Of a DNA stretch of 64,000 nt, positions 17,309 to 26,482 are shown in pieces (the first letter of the stretch is position 1; each line of letters begins with the position of its first letter). The notes beneath the pieces were generated by a model. That model made no database searches. It was not told where the DNA came from and worked only from the letters and a program-made list of their open reading frames with translations. The position numbers and the translations under genes are program-made. This DNA is from Streptomyces sp. NBC_00271 (lineage in GTDB: Bacteria; Actinomycetota; Actinomycetes; Streptomycetales; Streptomycetaceae): contig NZ_CP108070.1 of NCBI RefSeq assembly GCF_036178845.1, positions 3,100,001 through 3,164,000 on the forward strand, in the 5' to 3' direction.

Positions 17309-20300
17309 TCACCTCGCGTTGAAGTACTTCGCCTCCGGGTGGTGGATCACGATCGCGTCCGTGGACTGCTCGGGGTGCAGCTGGAACTCCTCCGAGAGGT
17401 GGACGCCGATGCGCTCGGGCTCCAGGAGTCGGGCGATCTTGGCGCGGTCCTCCAGGTCGGGGCAGGCGCCGTAGCCGAGGGAGAAACGGGCACCGCGGTA
17501 CTTGAGGTCGAACATGTCCTCGATGGCCGAGGGGTCCTCACCGGCGAAGCCGAGCTCGGAGCGGACGCGGGCGTGCCAGTACTCGGCGAGGGCCTCGGCC
17601 AGCTGCACGGACAGGCCGTGCAGTTCGAGGTAGTCGCGGTAGGAGTTCGCCTCGAAGAGCTTGGCCGTCTCCTCGCCGATGCGGGAGCCGACCGTGACGA
17701 CCTGGAGGCCGACGACGTCCCGCTCACCGGACTCCTCGGGCCGGAAAAAGTCGGCCAGGCACAGCCGCCGTCCGCGGCGCTGGCGCGGGAAGGTGAAGCG
17801 GGTGCGCTCGTTGCCCTGTTCGTCCAGGATGATCAGGTCGTCGTCCTTGGACACACAGGGGAAGTAGCCGTAGACGACGGCCGCTTCGAGCAGGTTGTCG
17901 GTCTGGAGCTTGTCCAGCAGTCCGCGCAGCCGGGGCCGGCCCTCGGTCTCGACGAGTTCCTCGTACGTCGGTCCGTCGCCCGCACGGGCCTGCTTCAGGC
18001 CCCACTGGCCCTTGAAGAGCGCGCCCTCGTCCAGCCAGGAGGCGTACTCCTTGAGCTGGATGCCCTTGATGACACGGGTGCCCCAGAAGGGCGGGGTGGG
18101 CACCGGGTTGTCGACGGCGACGTCCGAGCGGACGTGGCCCTCCTCCGGGCGCTCCTCGACGACCGTCGGGGCGGTGGCCCGCACCCGGCGCTGCTTGAGC
18201 TCCGGCAGCACGGCGCCCGGCACGCCCCGCTTGACCCCGATGAGCGCGTCCATCAGGCGCAGACCCTCGAACGCGTCCCGGGCGTAGCGGACTTCGCCCT
18301 CGTAGATCTCGTACAGGTCCTGCTCGACGTACGCCCGCGTCAGGGCGGCGCCGCCGAGGATGACCGGGTACTCGGCGGACAGACCGCGCTGGTTGAGCTC
18401 CTCCAGGTTCTCCTTCATGATCACCGTGGACTTGACCAGCAGGCCCGACATGCCGATGACGTCGGCCCGGTGTTCCTCGGCCGCGTCCAGGATCGCGGAG
18501 ACCGGTTGCTTGATGCCGAGGTTGACGACGTTGTAGCCGTTGTTGGACAGGATGATGTCGACGAGGTTCTTGCCGATGTCGTGCACGTCGCCGCGCACGG
18601 TCGCCAGCACGATGGTGCCCTTGCCCTCGGCGTCCGACTTCTCCATGTGCGGTTCGAGGTAGGCGACCGCGGACTTCATGACCTCGGCGGACTGGAGCAC
18701 GAACGGCAACTGCATCTGGCCGGAGCCGAACAGCTCGCCGACCACCTTCATGCCGTCGAGCAGCGTCTCGTTGACGATGTCGAGGGCGGGGCGGGTCTGG
18801 AGGGCCTCGGCGAGGTCGGCCTCGAGGCCGTTCTTCTCGCCGTCGATGATGCGCCGCTTGAGTCGCTCGTCCAGGGGCAGCGCGGCCAGTTCCTCGGCCT
18901 TGCCCGCCTTCAGCGACTTGGTGGTGGCGCCCTCGAACAGCGCCATCAGCTTCTGGAGGGGGTCGTAGCCCTCGGCGCGGCGGTCGTGGATCAGGTCCAG
19001 GGCTGTCTGGACCTCTTCCTCGGTGAAGCGGGCGATCGGCAGGATCTTCGACGCGTGCACGATCGCCGAGTCCAGGCCCGCCTTGACGCACTCGTCGAGG
19101 AAGACCGAGTTGAGCAGGATACGGGCGGCCGGGTTGAGACCGAAGGAGATGTTCGACAGGCCCAGCGTGGTCTGCACGTCGGGGCGGCGGCGCTTGAGCT
19201 CGCGGATCGCCTCGATGGTGGCGATGCCGTCCTTGCGGGACTCCTCCTGGCCGGTGCAGATGGTGAAGGTCAGGGCGTCGATGAGGATGTCCGACTCGTG
19301 GATGCCCCAGTTCGTCGTCAGGTCCTCGATGAGCCGTTCGGCGATGGCGATCTTGGTCTCGACGGTACGGGCCTGGCCCTCCTCGTCGATGGTCAGCGCG
19401 ATCAGCGCGGCGCCGTGCTCCTGCGCCAGCCGGGTGACCTTGGTGAAGCGGGACTCGGGGCCGTCGCCGTCCTCGTAGTTGACGGAGTTGATGACGGCCC
19501 GGCCGCCGAGCTTCTCCAGGCCGGCGCGCAGGACGTCGACCTCGGTGGAGTCCAGGACGATGGGCAGCGTGGAGGCGGTGGCGAAGCGTCCGGCGAGCTC
19601 CCGCATGTCCGCGACGCCGTCCCGGCCGACGTAGTCGACGCACAGGTCGAGCATGTGGGCGCCCTCGCGGATCTGGTCGCGGGCCATCTCCACGCAGTCG
19701 TCCCAGCGGGCCTCCAGCATGGCCTCGCGGAACTTCTTCGAGCCGTTGGCGTTGGTGCGCTCGCCGATCGCCATGTACGCGGTGTCCTGGCGGAACGGGA
19801 CGGTCTGGTAGAGGGAGGCGGCGCCCGGCTCCGGCTGGGGGCGCCGCTGCGCCGGTGCCATCCCGCGCACGCGCTCGACGACCTGGCGCAGGTGCTCGGG
19901 GGTGCTGCCGCAGCAGCCGCCGACCAGGGACAGGCCGTACTGCTGGACGAAGGTCTCCTGCGCGTCCGCCATCTCGGGCGGGGTCAGCGGGAAGTAGGCC
20001 CCGTCCTTGGTGAGGATGGGCAGCCCGGCGTTCGGCATGCACAGCAGCGGGATGCGGGAGTGGCGGGCGAGGTAGCGCAGGTGCTCGCTCATCTCGGCGG
20101 GGCCGGTGGAGCAGTTCAGGCCGATCATGTCGATGCCCAGCGGCTCCAGCGCGGTCAGCGCGGCGCCGATCTCCGAGCCCAGCAGCATCGTGCCGGTCGT
20201 CTCGAAGGCGAGGGAGACCAGCAGCGGCAGGTCGGCCCCGAGCGCGTCCAGGGCCCGGCGGGCGCCGAGGATGGACGACTTGGTCTGGAGGAGGTCCTGG

Positions 20301-20836
20301 GTGGTCTCGACGATCAGGGCGTCCGCGCCGCCGGCGATCAGGCCCTCGGCGTTCGCCTGGAAGCCGTCGCGCAGCGCGTGGAAGCCGATGTGGCCGAGGG
20401 TCGGCAGCTTCGTACCGGGGCCGATGGAGCCCAGCACCCACCGCTGGCGGCCGTCGCGGCCGGCGAACTCGTCGGCCACCTCGCGGGCGATGCGGGCGCC
20501 CGCCTCGGACAGCTCGTGCACGCGGTCGGAGATCTCGTACTCGGCCATGGCCGAGTGGTTGGCGCCGAAGGTGTTCGTCTCCACGCAGTCCACGCCCACC
20601 TCGAAGTAGGCCTCGTGGACGGAACGGACGATGTCGGGGCGCGTGATGTTCAGAATCTCGTTGCAGCCCTCGAGGTTCTCGAAGTCCTCCAGCGTCGGAT
20701 CCTGCGCCTGCAGCATCGTGCCCATAGCGCCGTCGGCGACCACGACGCGCTCGGCGAGCGCCTCGCGGAGGGCTGCGATGCGAGTCCGGTTCTCGGCAAG
20801 CTCGGACGAAAGGGACGGGTTCGGCAACGAAGCCAT
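17309..20836 (-). CDS. metH: Cobalamin-dependent methionine synthase MetH
   Basis: This 1175-residue enzyme transfers a methyl group from methyltetrahydrofolate through cobalamin to homocysteine. All four modules are present. The homocysteine domain has zinc cysteines in GLNCSTGP (about 240) and VGGCCGSTPEH (about 305). The folate domain has GERTNANGSKKF. The B12 domain has DVHDIGKNL (about 750), whose His is the lower cobalt ligand, then GMSGLLVKST. The C-terminal reactivation domain ends in SEEFQLHPEQSTDAIVIHHP. It supplies methionine from the homocysteine pool and so links to the methionine-salvage genes further along. No cobalamin or SAH riboswitch was recognised in its 5' region; a short GC-rich hairpin lies at about 20871-20890. 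Confidence 0.98.
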   Translation of the reverse strand: MASLPNPSLSSELAENRTRIAALREALAERVVVADGAMGTMLQAQDPTLEDFENLEGCNEILNITRPDIVRSVHEAYFEVGVDCVETNTFGANHSAMAEYEISDRVHELSEAGARIAREVADEFAGRDGRQRWVLGSIGPGTKLPTLGHIGFHALRDGFQANAEGLIAGGADALIVETTQDLLQTKSSILGARRALDALGADLPLLVSLAFETTGTMLLGSEIGAALTALEPLGIDMIGLNCSTGPAEMSEHLRYLARHSRIPLLCMPNAGLPILTKDGAYFPLTPPEMADAQETFVQQYGLSLVGGCCGSTPEHLRQVVERVRGMAPAQRRPQPEPGAASLYQTVPFRQDTAYMAIGERTNANGSKKFREAMLEARWDDCVEMARDQIREGAHMLDLCVDYVGRDGVADMRELAGRFATASTLPIVLDSTEVDVLRAGLEKLGGRAVINSVNYEDGDGPESRFTKVTRLAQEHGAALIALTIDEEGQARTVETKIAIAERLIEDLTTNWGIHESDILIDALTFTICTGQEESRKDGIATIEAIRELKRRRPDVQTTLGLSNISFGLNPAARILLNSVFLDECVKAGLDSAIVHASKILPIARFTEEEVQTALDLIHDRRAEGYDPLQKLMALFEGATTKSLKAGKAEELAALPLDERLKRRIIDGEKNGLEADLAEALQTRPALDIVNETLLDGMKVVGELFGSGQMQLPFVLQSAEVMKSAVAYLEPHMEKSDAEGKGTIVLATVRGDVHDIGKNLVDIILSNNGYNVVNLGIKQPVSAILDAAEEHRADVIGMSGLLVKSTVIMKENLEELNQRGLSAEYPVILGGAALTRAYVEQDLYEIYEGEVRYARDAFEGLRLMDALIGVKRGVPGAVLPELKQRRVRATAPTVVEERPEEGHVRSDVAVDNPVPTPPFWGTRVIKGIQLKEYASWLDEGALFKGQWGLKQARAGDGPTYEELVETEGRPRLRGLLDKLQTDNLLEAAVVYGYFPCVSKDDDLIILDEQGNERTRFTFPRQRRGRRLCLADFFRPEESGERDVVGLQVVTVGSRIGEETAKLFEANSYRDYLELHGLSVQLAEALAEYWHARVRSELGFAGEDPSAIEDMFDLKYRGARFSLGYGACPDLEDRAKIARLLEPERIGVHLSEEFQLHPEQSTDAIVIHHPEAKYFNAR

Positions 20837-21036
20837 GAAGGTGCTCCCTGAAGTGCGACGGCTGTCGGCTTTGCGCTTCCCATGGAAGGCGCACGCCGTC
20901 AGGGTAGCCCGAGCACCGTCACAGGGTCAGGGGCCGTCCACGGGGCGGACGGGCGTGGCGGGTGCGTCCGGGGTGTTAAGACAGACCGAACATGTTGCGA
21001 CGACCCATTAGCGGGAGCTCGGCAACGAACGGTAGT

Positions 21037-21053
21037 GTTCGACATTGCCGAAC
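21037..21053. promoter_or_regulatory. Candidate GylR operator upstream of gylR
   Basis: GTTCGACATTGCCGAAC is an interrupted palindrome (GTTCG...CGAAC) lying 53 bp before the gylR start. A near-copy lies upstream of glpF (22064-22080), and a partial copy at about 21020-21030. Shared placement at both promoters suggests a GylR site with autoregulation. Confidence 0.6.
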
Positions 21054-21105
21054 GGCGGTAGCGGAGGCGCCGCTGTCGGTCGAAGGGGACGGAGGCAGCA
21101 CGGCG

Positions 21106-21870
21106 ATGGCACGGAACATCCAGTCGCTCGAACGGGCGGCGGCGATGCTGCGGCTCCTCGCGGGCGGCGAGCGGCAGCTCGGCCTGTCCGACATCGCCTC
21201 CTCGCTGGGCCTGGCCAAGGGCACGGCCCACGGCATACTGCGCACCCTCCAGCAGGAGGGCTTCGTCGAACAGGACAGCGTCTCGGGGCGCTACCAGCTG
21301 GGCGCCGAGCTGCTGCGGCTCGGCACCACCTATCTCGACGTGCACGAGCTGCGCGCGCGGGCGCTGGTGTGGACCGACGACCTGGCCCGCTCCAGCGGCG
21401 AGAGCGTCTACCTGGGCGTGCTGCACCAACATGGCGTACTGATCGTGCACCATGTGTTCCGGCCCGACGACAGCCGTCAGGTGCTGGAGGTCGGTGCCAT
21501 GCAGCCGCTGCACTCCACGGCCCTGGGCAAGGTCCTGTCGGCCTACGACCCGGTGGCGCACAGCGAGGTCCTGGAGGCCGAGCGGAAGACGTTCACACCT
21601 CGCACGACGGTCGAACCGGAGCAGTTCGAGGGGGTCCTCGACCTGACCCGCGCGCGGGGGTACGCCGACGACGTCGAGGAGACATGGACGGGCGTCGCCT
21701 CGGTCGCGGCACCCATCCACAACCGGCGGCGCATGCCGGTGGGCGCGGTGGGCATCGCGGGAGCCGTGGAGCGGATCTGCCGGGACGGCGAGGTGCGCCC
21801 CGAGCTGATCGCGGCGGTGCGGGACTGCGCCCGCGCGGTCTCCCGGGACCTGGGAGCCGGGCGGTTCTGA
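21106..21870 (+). CDS. gylR: IclR-family glycerol operon repressor GylR
   Basis: This 254-residue IclR-type regulator has an N-terminal winged helix (IQSLERAAAMLRLLAGGERQLGLSDIASSLGLAKGTAHGILRTLQQ) and a C-terminal effector domain with LHSTALGKVLSAY and GYADDVEETWTGVASVAAPI. Size and position directly upstream of glpF-glpK-glpD match GylR of S. coelicolor, which represses the glycerol genes until glycerol 3-phosphate accumulates. The ATG at 21106 follows GGAGG by 10 nt. It is divergent from metH. Confidence 0.93.
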   Translation: MARNIQSLERAAAMLRLLAGGERQLGLSDIASSLGLAKGTAHGILRTLQQEGFVEQDSVSGRYQLGAELLRLGTTYLDVHELRARALVWTDDLARSSGESVYLGVLHQHGVLIVHHVFRPDDSRQVLEVGAMQPLHSTALGKVLSAYDPVAHSEVLEAERKTFTPRTTVEPEQFEGVLDLTRARGYADDVEETWTGVASVAAPIHNRRRMPVGAVGIAGAVERICRDGEVRPELIAAVRDCARAVSRDLGAGRF

Positions 21871-22208
21871 CGCCCCGAACGACGAGCTGAACCCCGTACG
21901 ACAACAGGCCGGTACGTGTCCTACGTACCGGCCTGTTTGGCATGCCCGCGTCGACTATCCGGGCCTCTCAAGATCGATAACTCACGGCGATCAATAACGA
22001 TCGTGTTTTCGATAACGGAACTCTTGACGAGCTGGTAACCCCAGGGCAAGACTCCCGTCCATCGGTCGGCATTGTCGAACACCTACCGGCAATACGCGTT
22101 AGAGTGTGACAGTGCCATGGGCCGGCATCGCCCTCACCCCCGAGGGCGCGAACCACCGGAGGGACCCGGGGTTCGCCTTCCCCTGGACGAAGGACAAAGG
22201 AGTCGCGG
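21871..22208 (+). promoter_or_regulatory. gylR-glpF intergenic control region
   Basis: A perfect 14-bp terminator stem (21903-21916 with 21924-21937, then TT) ends gylR. Beyond it lies an AT-richer stretch with repeated CGATAAC/GATCGATAA words (about 21972-22015). Then comes TTGACG (22024-22029), which could be a -35 element, and a second possible promoter GAACAC-N17-TAGAGT just before about 22106. The candidate operator at 22064-22080 overlaps the second -35 element. Confidence 0.5.
22064..22080. promoter_or_regulatory. Candidate GylR operator upstream of glpF
   Basis: GGTCGGCATTGTCGAAC is, on the reverse strand, GTTCGACAATGCCGACC. It matches the gylR-promoter palindrome at 15 of 17 positions. 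It lies where it would block the predicted glpF promoter. Confidence 0.6.
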
Positions 22209-23003
22209 GTGTCCAGCTCCGACATCTTCATCGGCGAGACCATAGGTACCGCCATACTCATCCTGCTCGGCGGTGGCGTCTGTGCCGCCGTCACGCTGAA
22301 GGCCTCCAAGGCCAGAAACGCCGGCTGGCTCGCCATCGCCTTCGGGTGGGGCTTCGCGGTCCTCACGGCGGTCTACACCTCCGCGCCGCTGTCCGGCGCA
22401 CACCTGAACCCGGCCGTGACGCTGGCGCTGACCATCAAGGACGGCGGCTGGAACAACCTGCCGGTGTACTGGGGCGGCCAGCTGCTCGGCGCGATGATCG
22501 GCGCCACGCTGGTCTGGGTCGTGTACTACGGACAGTTCCACGCGCACCTGACCGACCCCGGCATCGTGGGGGCTTCGGACGCGCAGGCCGCTGGTTCCAA
22601 GGCCGTCGAAGCCGAGGAGAAGGGCGCGGGTCCCGTACTCGGTATCTTCTCCACCGGCCCGGAGATCCGCAACGCGGTGCAGAACCTCGCCACGGAGATC
22701 ATCGCGACCGTCGTGCTGGTGCTCGCGGTCCTCACGCAGGGTCTCAACGACAAGGGCAACGGCCTCGGCCCCCTGGGCGCCCTGATCACCGCGCTGGTGG
22801 TCGTCTCCATCGGCCTCTCCCTCGGTGGACCCACCGGCTACGCGATCAACCCGGCCCGTGACCTCGGCCCGCGCATCGTGCACGCGCTGCTCCCCCTGCC
22901 GAACAAGGGCGGCTCCGACTGGAGCTACGCCTGGGTTCCGGTCGTCGGTCCGCTGATCGGCGGCGCGATCGCTGCAGGCCTTTACAACGTCGCCTTTGCT
23001 TAA
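22209..23003 (+). CDS. glpF: Glycerol facilitator (aquaglyceroporin) GlpF
   Basis: A 264-residue MIP-family channel admitting glycerol. Both pore half-helix motifs are present: [13 protein letters not shown] and [14 protein letters not shown]. The Asp after the second NPAR is typical of glycerol-conducting members. Six membrane segments are visible, with an unusually long Ala/Glu/Lys-rich insert (about residues 118-145) between transmembrane segments 3 and 4. The GTG at 22209 follows AAAGGAG. It is the first gene of the glycerol operon (gylC in the older naming). Confidence 0.95.
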   Translation: MSSSDIFIGETIGTAILILLGGGVCAAVTLKASKARNAGWLAIAFGWGFAVLTAVYTSAPLSGAHLNPAVTLALTIKDGGWNNLPVYWGGQLLGAMIGATLVWVVYYGQFHAHLTDPGIVGASDAQAAGSKAVEAEEKGAGPVLGIFSTGPEIRNAVQNLATEIIATVVLVLAVLTQGLNDKGNGLGPLGALITALVVVSIGLSLGGPTGYAINPARDLGPRIVHALLPLPNKGGSDWSYAWVPVVGPLIGGAIAAGLYNVAFA

Positions 23004-23006
23004 AGA

Positions 23007-23028
23007 CCCGAGGCCTTCGGGCCTCGGG
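23007..23028 (+). terminator. UUCG-capped hairpin between glpF and glpK
   Basis: CCCGAGGCC (23007-23015) pairs with GGCCTCGGG (23020-23028) around TTCG, a very stable tetraloop. As the genes belong to one operon this is probably an mRNA-stability or attenuation element rather than a full terminator. Confidence 0.65.
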
Positions 23029-23135
23029 CCCTCCTTGAACCGCAAGGTTTTCCGAGCCGTAAGCAATACGCCGTCAGGCCGTGAGCAGTACACCGTGAGC
23101 CAGCCCTTTTCATACGGAACCTTCAGGAGCACACC

Positions 23136-24674
23136 GTGACCGACGCACACACCGCCGGCCCCTTCATCGCCGCGATCGACCAGGGCACCACGTCCAGCCG
23201 CTGCATCGTCTTCGACCGCGACGGACGCATCGTCTCCGTCGACCAGAAGGAGCACGAGCAGATCTTCCCGAAGCCGGGCTGGGTCGAGCACAACGCCGCC
23301 GAGATCTGGACCAACGTCCAGGAGGTCGTGGCCGGGGCCATCGAGAAGGCGGGCATCACCCGCGACGACATCAAGGCCATCGGCATCACCAACCAGCGCG
23401 AGACCACCGTGCTGTGGGACAAGAACACCGGTGAGCCCGTCCACAACGCCATCGTCTGGCAGGACACCCGCACCGACGCGCTCTGCAAGGAGCTCGGCCG
23501 CAATGTCGGCCAGGACCGCTTCCGCCGCGAGACCGGTCTGCCGCTCGCGTCCTACTTCGCCGGTCCCAAGGCCCGCTGGCTGCTCGACAACGTCGAGGGC
23601 CTGCGCGAGCGCGCCGAGGCCGGGGACATCCTCTTCGGCACCATGGACACCTGGGTCATCTGGAACCTGACGGGCGGTGCGAACGGCGGTCACCACGTCA
23701 CCGACGTCACCAACGCCTCCCGCACCATGCTGATGAACCTGCACACCCTGGCCTGGGACGACAAGATCGCCGAGTCCATCGGCGTGCCGCTGGCCATGCT
23801 CCCGGAGATCCGCTCCTCCGCCGAGGTGTACGGCGAGGTGACCGGCGGCCGGCTCGGCGAGCTGCTCGGCGGCATCCCGGTCGCCTCCGCGCTCGGCGAC
23901 CAGCAGGCGGCCCTGTTCGGCCAGACCTGCTTCTCCGAGGGCGAGGCCAAGTCCACGTACGGCACCGGCACGTTCATGCTGATGAACACCGGTGACAAGA
24001 TCATCAACTCGTACTCGGGCCTGCTCACCACGGTCGGCTACCGCATCGGCGACCAGGCTCCGGTCTACGCCCTCGAGGGCTCGATCGCCGTCACCGGTTC
24101 GCTGGTGCAGTGGATGCGCGACCAGATGGGCCTGATCAAGTCCGCCGCCGAGATCGAGACCCTCGCGTCCTCGGTCGAGGACAACGGCGGTGCCTACTTC
24201 GTGCCGGCCTTCTCCGGTCTGTTCGCCCCGTACTGGCGCTCCGACGCCCGCGGCGTGATCGCCGGTCTGACCCGGTACGTCACCAAGGCGCACATCGCGC
24301 GCGCCGTCCTGGAGGCCACCGCCTGGCAGACCCGTGAGATCACCGACGCCATGACGAAGGACTCCGGCGTCGAGCTCACGGCCCTCAAGGTCGACGGCGG
24401 CATGACCTCCAACAACCTGCTGATGCAGACCCTGGCCGACGTCCTGGACGCCCCCGTGGTGCGCCCGATGGTCGCCGAGACCACCTGCCTCGGCGCTGCC
24501 TACGCCGCCGGTCTCGCCGTCGGCTTCTGGACCAACACCGAGGACCTGCGCGCCAACTGGCGCCGGGCCGCGGAATGGACCCCCAACATGGACGCGGAGA
24601 TCCGCGACCGTGAGTACAAGAGCTGGCTCAAGGCCGTGGAGCGGACCATGGGCTGGATCGAAGACGAGAACTGA
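23136..24674 (+). CDS. glpK: Glycerol kinase GlpK
   Basis: A 512-residue FGGY-family kinase that makes glycerol 3-phosphate from glycerol and ATP. It has the N-terminal nucleotide motif [18 protein letters not shown], glycerol-binding [17 protein letters not shown] and [10 protein letters not shown], the signature [13 protein letters not shown], the loop [14 protein letters not shown] and [19 protein letters not shown]. It is full length. The GTG at 23136 follows CAGGAG. It lies 132 bp after glpF and 19 bp before glpD. Confidence 0.98.
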   Translation: MTDAHTAGPFIAAIDQGTTSSRCIVFDRDGRIVSVDQKEHEQIFPKPGWVEHNAAEIWTNVQEVVAGAIEKAGITRDDIKAIGITNQRETTVLWDKNTGEPVHNAIVWQDTRTDALCKELGRNVGQDRFRRETGLPLASYFAGPKARWLLDNVEGLRERAEAGDILFGTMDTWVIWNLTGGANGGHHVTDVTNASRTMLMNLHTLAWDDKIAESIGVPLAMLPEIRSSAEVYGEVTGGRLGELLGGIPVASALGDQQAALFGQTCFSEGEAKSTYGTGTFMLMNTGDKIINSYSGLLTTVGYRIGDQAPVYALEGSIAVTGSLVQWMRDQMGLIKSAAEIETLASSVEDNGGAYFVPAFSGLFAPYWRSDARGVIAGLTRYVTKAHIARAVLEATAWQTREITDAMTKDSGVELTALKVDGGMTSNNLLMQTLADVLDAPVVRPMVAETTCLGAAYAAGLAVGFWTNTEDLRANWRRAAEWTPNMDAEIRDREYKSWLKAVERTMGWIEDEN

Positions 24675-24693
24675 CAAGGAGTAACACCCCGCA

Positions 24694-26310
24694 ATGACCA
24701 GTCAGTCCACCCTGCAGTCCGTGCCTGCCCTCGGTACGCGCCCGGCTTCCGGCTCCAACCCGAGCCGCGCCGAGACCCGGGAGCAGCTCTCCAAGGCGAC
24801 GTACGACCTTCTCGTGATCGGCGGTGGCATCCTGGGCATCTCCACCGCCTGGCACGCCGCGCAGTCCGGTCTGCGGGTGGCTCTGGTCGACGCCGGCGAC
24901 TTCGCCGGCGCCACCTCCTCCGCCTCCTCCAAGCTGCTCCACGGCGGTCTGCGCTACCTGCAGACCGGCGCGGTGAAGCTGGTGGCGGAGAACCACTTCG
25001 AGCGCCGTGCGGTCTCCCGTCAGGTGGCCCCCCACCTGGCGAACCCGCTCACGTTCTACCTCCCCGTGTACAAGGGCGGGCCGCACGGCGCGGCGAAGCT
25101 CGGGGCGGGCGTCTTCGCCTACTCCGCGCTGTCGGCGTTCGGTGACGGCGTCGGCCACCTGCTCTCGCCGGCCAAGGCGCAGCAGGACGTGCCGGAGCTG
25201 CGCACCGAGAACCTCAAGGCCGTGGCCGTGTACGGCGACGACCAGATGAACGACGCGCGCATGGCGCTGATGACGGTCCGCGCGGCCGTCGAGGCGGGCG
25301 CGGTCGTGCTCAACCACGCGGAGGTGACCGGCCTGCGCTTCACCAAGGGCCGGGTCACGGGCGCGGACCTCAAGGACGGTACGAACGGCGCGGAGTTCGG
25401 CGTCAACGCGCACCTCGTCCTCAACGCCACCGGTCCCTGGGTCGACCACCTGCGCAAGATGGAGGACCCGAACGCGGCGCCGTCCATCCGCCTGTCCAAG
25501 GGCGCGCACCTGGTCCTCAAGCGCACCTCCCCCTGGAAGGCCGCGCTCGCCACCCCGATCGACAAGTACCGCATCACCTTCGCCCTCCCCTGGGAGGACA
25601 TGCTGCTGCTCGGTACGACCGACGAGGAGTACGACGGCGACCCGGCGGACGTCGCGGTCAACGAGAAGGACATAGCCCAGATCCTGGACGAGGCCGCGTT
25701 CTCCATCCGCGACCAGCAGCTCTCCCGTGATCTGATCACGTACTCCTTCGCCGGTCTGCGGGTGCTGCCCGGTGGCCCCGGCGACACCTCGAAGGCCAAG
25801 CGCGAGACGGTCGTCACGGAGGGCCGTGGCGGGATGCTGTCCGTCGCGGGCGGCAAGTGGACCACCTTCCGGCACATCGGCCGTACGGTCATGAAGAAGC
25901 TGGAGTCGCTGCCGGGGCGCCCGCTGGGCGAGGACTTCGAGCCGATCTCCGAGCTGCCGAAGAAGATGCCGCTGCCGGGTGTCGCCAACCCGCGCGCGGT
26001 CGCCCACCGGCTGCTCGTCGACGGCCCGGCGCCCGGCCCCCGTATGGGCGCCGACACCGCCAAGCACCTGGCGACGCACTACGGTTCGCTGGCCTTCGAC
26101 ATCGCGCGCCTGGCCAACGAGAACCCGGAGCTCGGCGAGCGCGTCCACCCGGACGCCCCGGAGATCTGGGCGCAGGTCGTGTGGGCCCGCGACCACGAGT
26201 GGGCCGAGACGACGGACGACGTGCTGCGCCGCCGTACGACGCTGACGATCCGCGGGCTCGCCACGGACGAGGTCCGCGGCAAGGTGCAGGACCTGCTCGA
26301 CAAGAAGTGA
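24694..26310 (+). CDS. glpD: Aerobic glycerol-3-phosphate dehydrogenase GlpD
   Basis: This 538-residue flavoprotein oxidises glycerol 3-phosphate to dihydroxyacetone phosphate at the membrane and passes electrons to quinone. The FAD Rossmann motif is VIGGGILGISTAWHAAQSG (about residues 31-49). ASSKLLHGGLRYLQTGAVKLV and GGKWTTFRHIGRTVM are GlpD signatures, and a C-terminal helical domain is present. The ATG at 24694 follows CAAGGAG. The last bases CAAGAAGTGA are repeated immediately after the stop (26312-26321). Confidence 0.97.
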   Translation: MTSQSTLQSVPALGTRPASGSNPSRAETREQLSKATYDLLVIGGGILGISTAWHAAQSGLRVALVDAGDFAGATSSASSKLLHGGLRYLQTGAVKLVAENHFERRAVSRQVAPHLANPLTFYLPVYKGGPHGAAKLGAGVFAYSALSAFGDGVGHLLSPAKAQQDVPELRTENLKAVAVYGDDQMNDARMALMTVRAAVEAGAVVLNHAEVTGLRFTKGRVTGADLKDGTNGAEFGVNAHLVLNATGPWVDHLRKMEDPNAAPSIRLSKGAHLVLKRTSPWKAALATPIDKYRITFALPWEDMLLLGTTDEEYDGDPADVAVNEKDIAQILDEAAFSIRDQQLSRDLITYSFAGLRVLPGGPGDTSKAKRETVVTEGRGGMLSVAGGKWTTFRHIGRTVMKKLESLPGRPLGEDFEPISELPKKMPLPGVANPRAVAHRLLVDGPAPGPRMGADTAKHLATHYGSLAFDIARLANENPELGERVHPDAPEIWAQVVWARDHEWAETTDDVLRRRTTLTIRGLATDEVRGKVQDLLDKK

Positions 26311-26319
26311 CCAAGAAGT

Positions 26320-26382
26320 GATCAGATCCTGAGCGGAGGATCCGATCGGCTTGAGGGGCGGCTCCCACGGGGGGAGCCGCCC
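26320..26382 (+). terminator. Tandem hairpins ending the glycerol operon
   Basis: The first hairpin pairs 26320-26330 with 26337-26347 (GATCAGATCCT / AGGATCCGATC). The second, GGGCGGCTCCC (26356-26366) with GGGAGCCGCCC (26372-26382), is a perfect 11-bp stem followed by TTCT. Confidence 0.8.
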
Positions 26383-26482
26383 TTCTGCGTGCGCCGCCGG
26401 GCCGCGGACGCTCCACCGGAGTGGCACCTCCGGGGCCCGGCTGTGGATCCCGGTCGACGTCACCGCGTCGGCCGACGGCCCG

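Noticed and set aside
17339..20851. 1170-codon open frame antisense to metH
   Set aside because: High-GC third-position bias produces long shadow frames; the translation is low-complexity (LGV/VEL-rich) and has no recognisable domain, whereas metH has all four modules.
20837..21105. Cobalamin, SAH or SAM riboswitch upstream of metH
   Set aside because: I looked for conserved riboswitch cores and saw only a short GC hairpin. A covariance-model search would settle it.
22134..24677. 847-codon minus-strand frame across glpF and glpK
   Set aside because: Antisense shadow with no domain; glpF and glpK are unmistakable.
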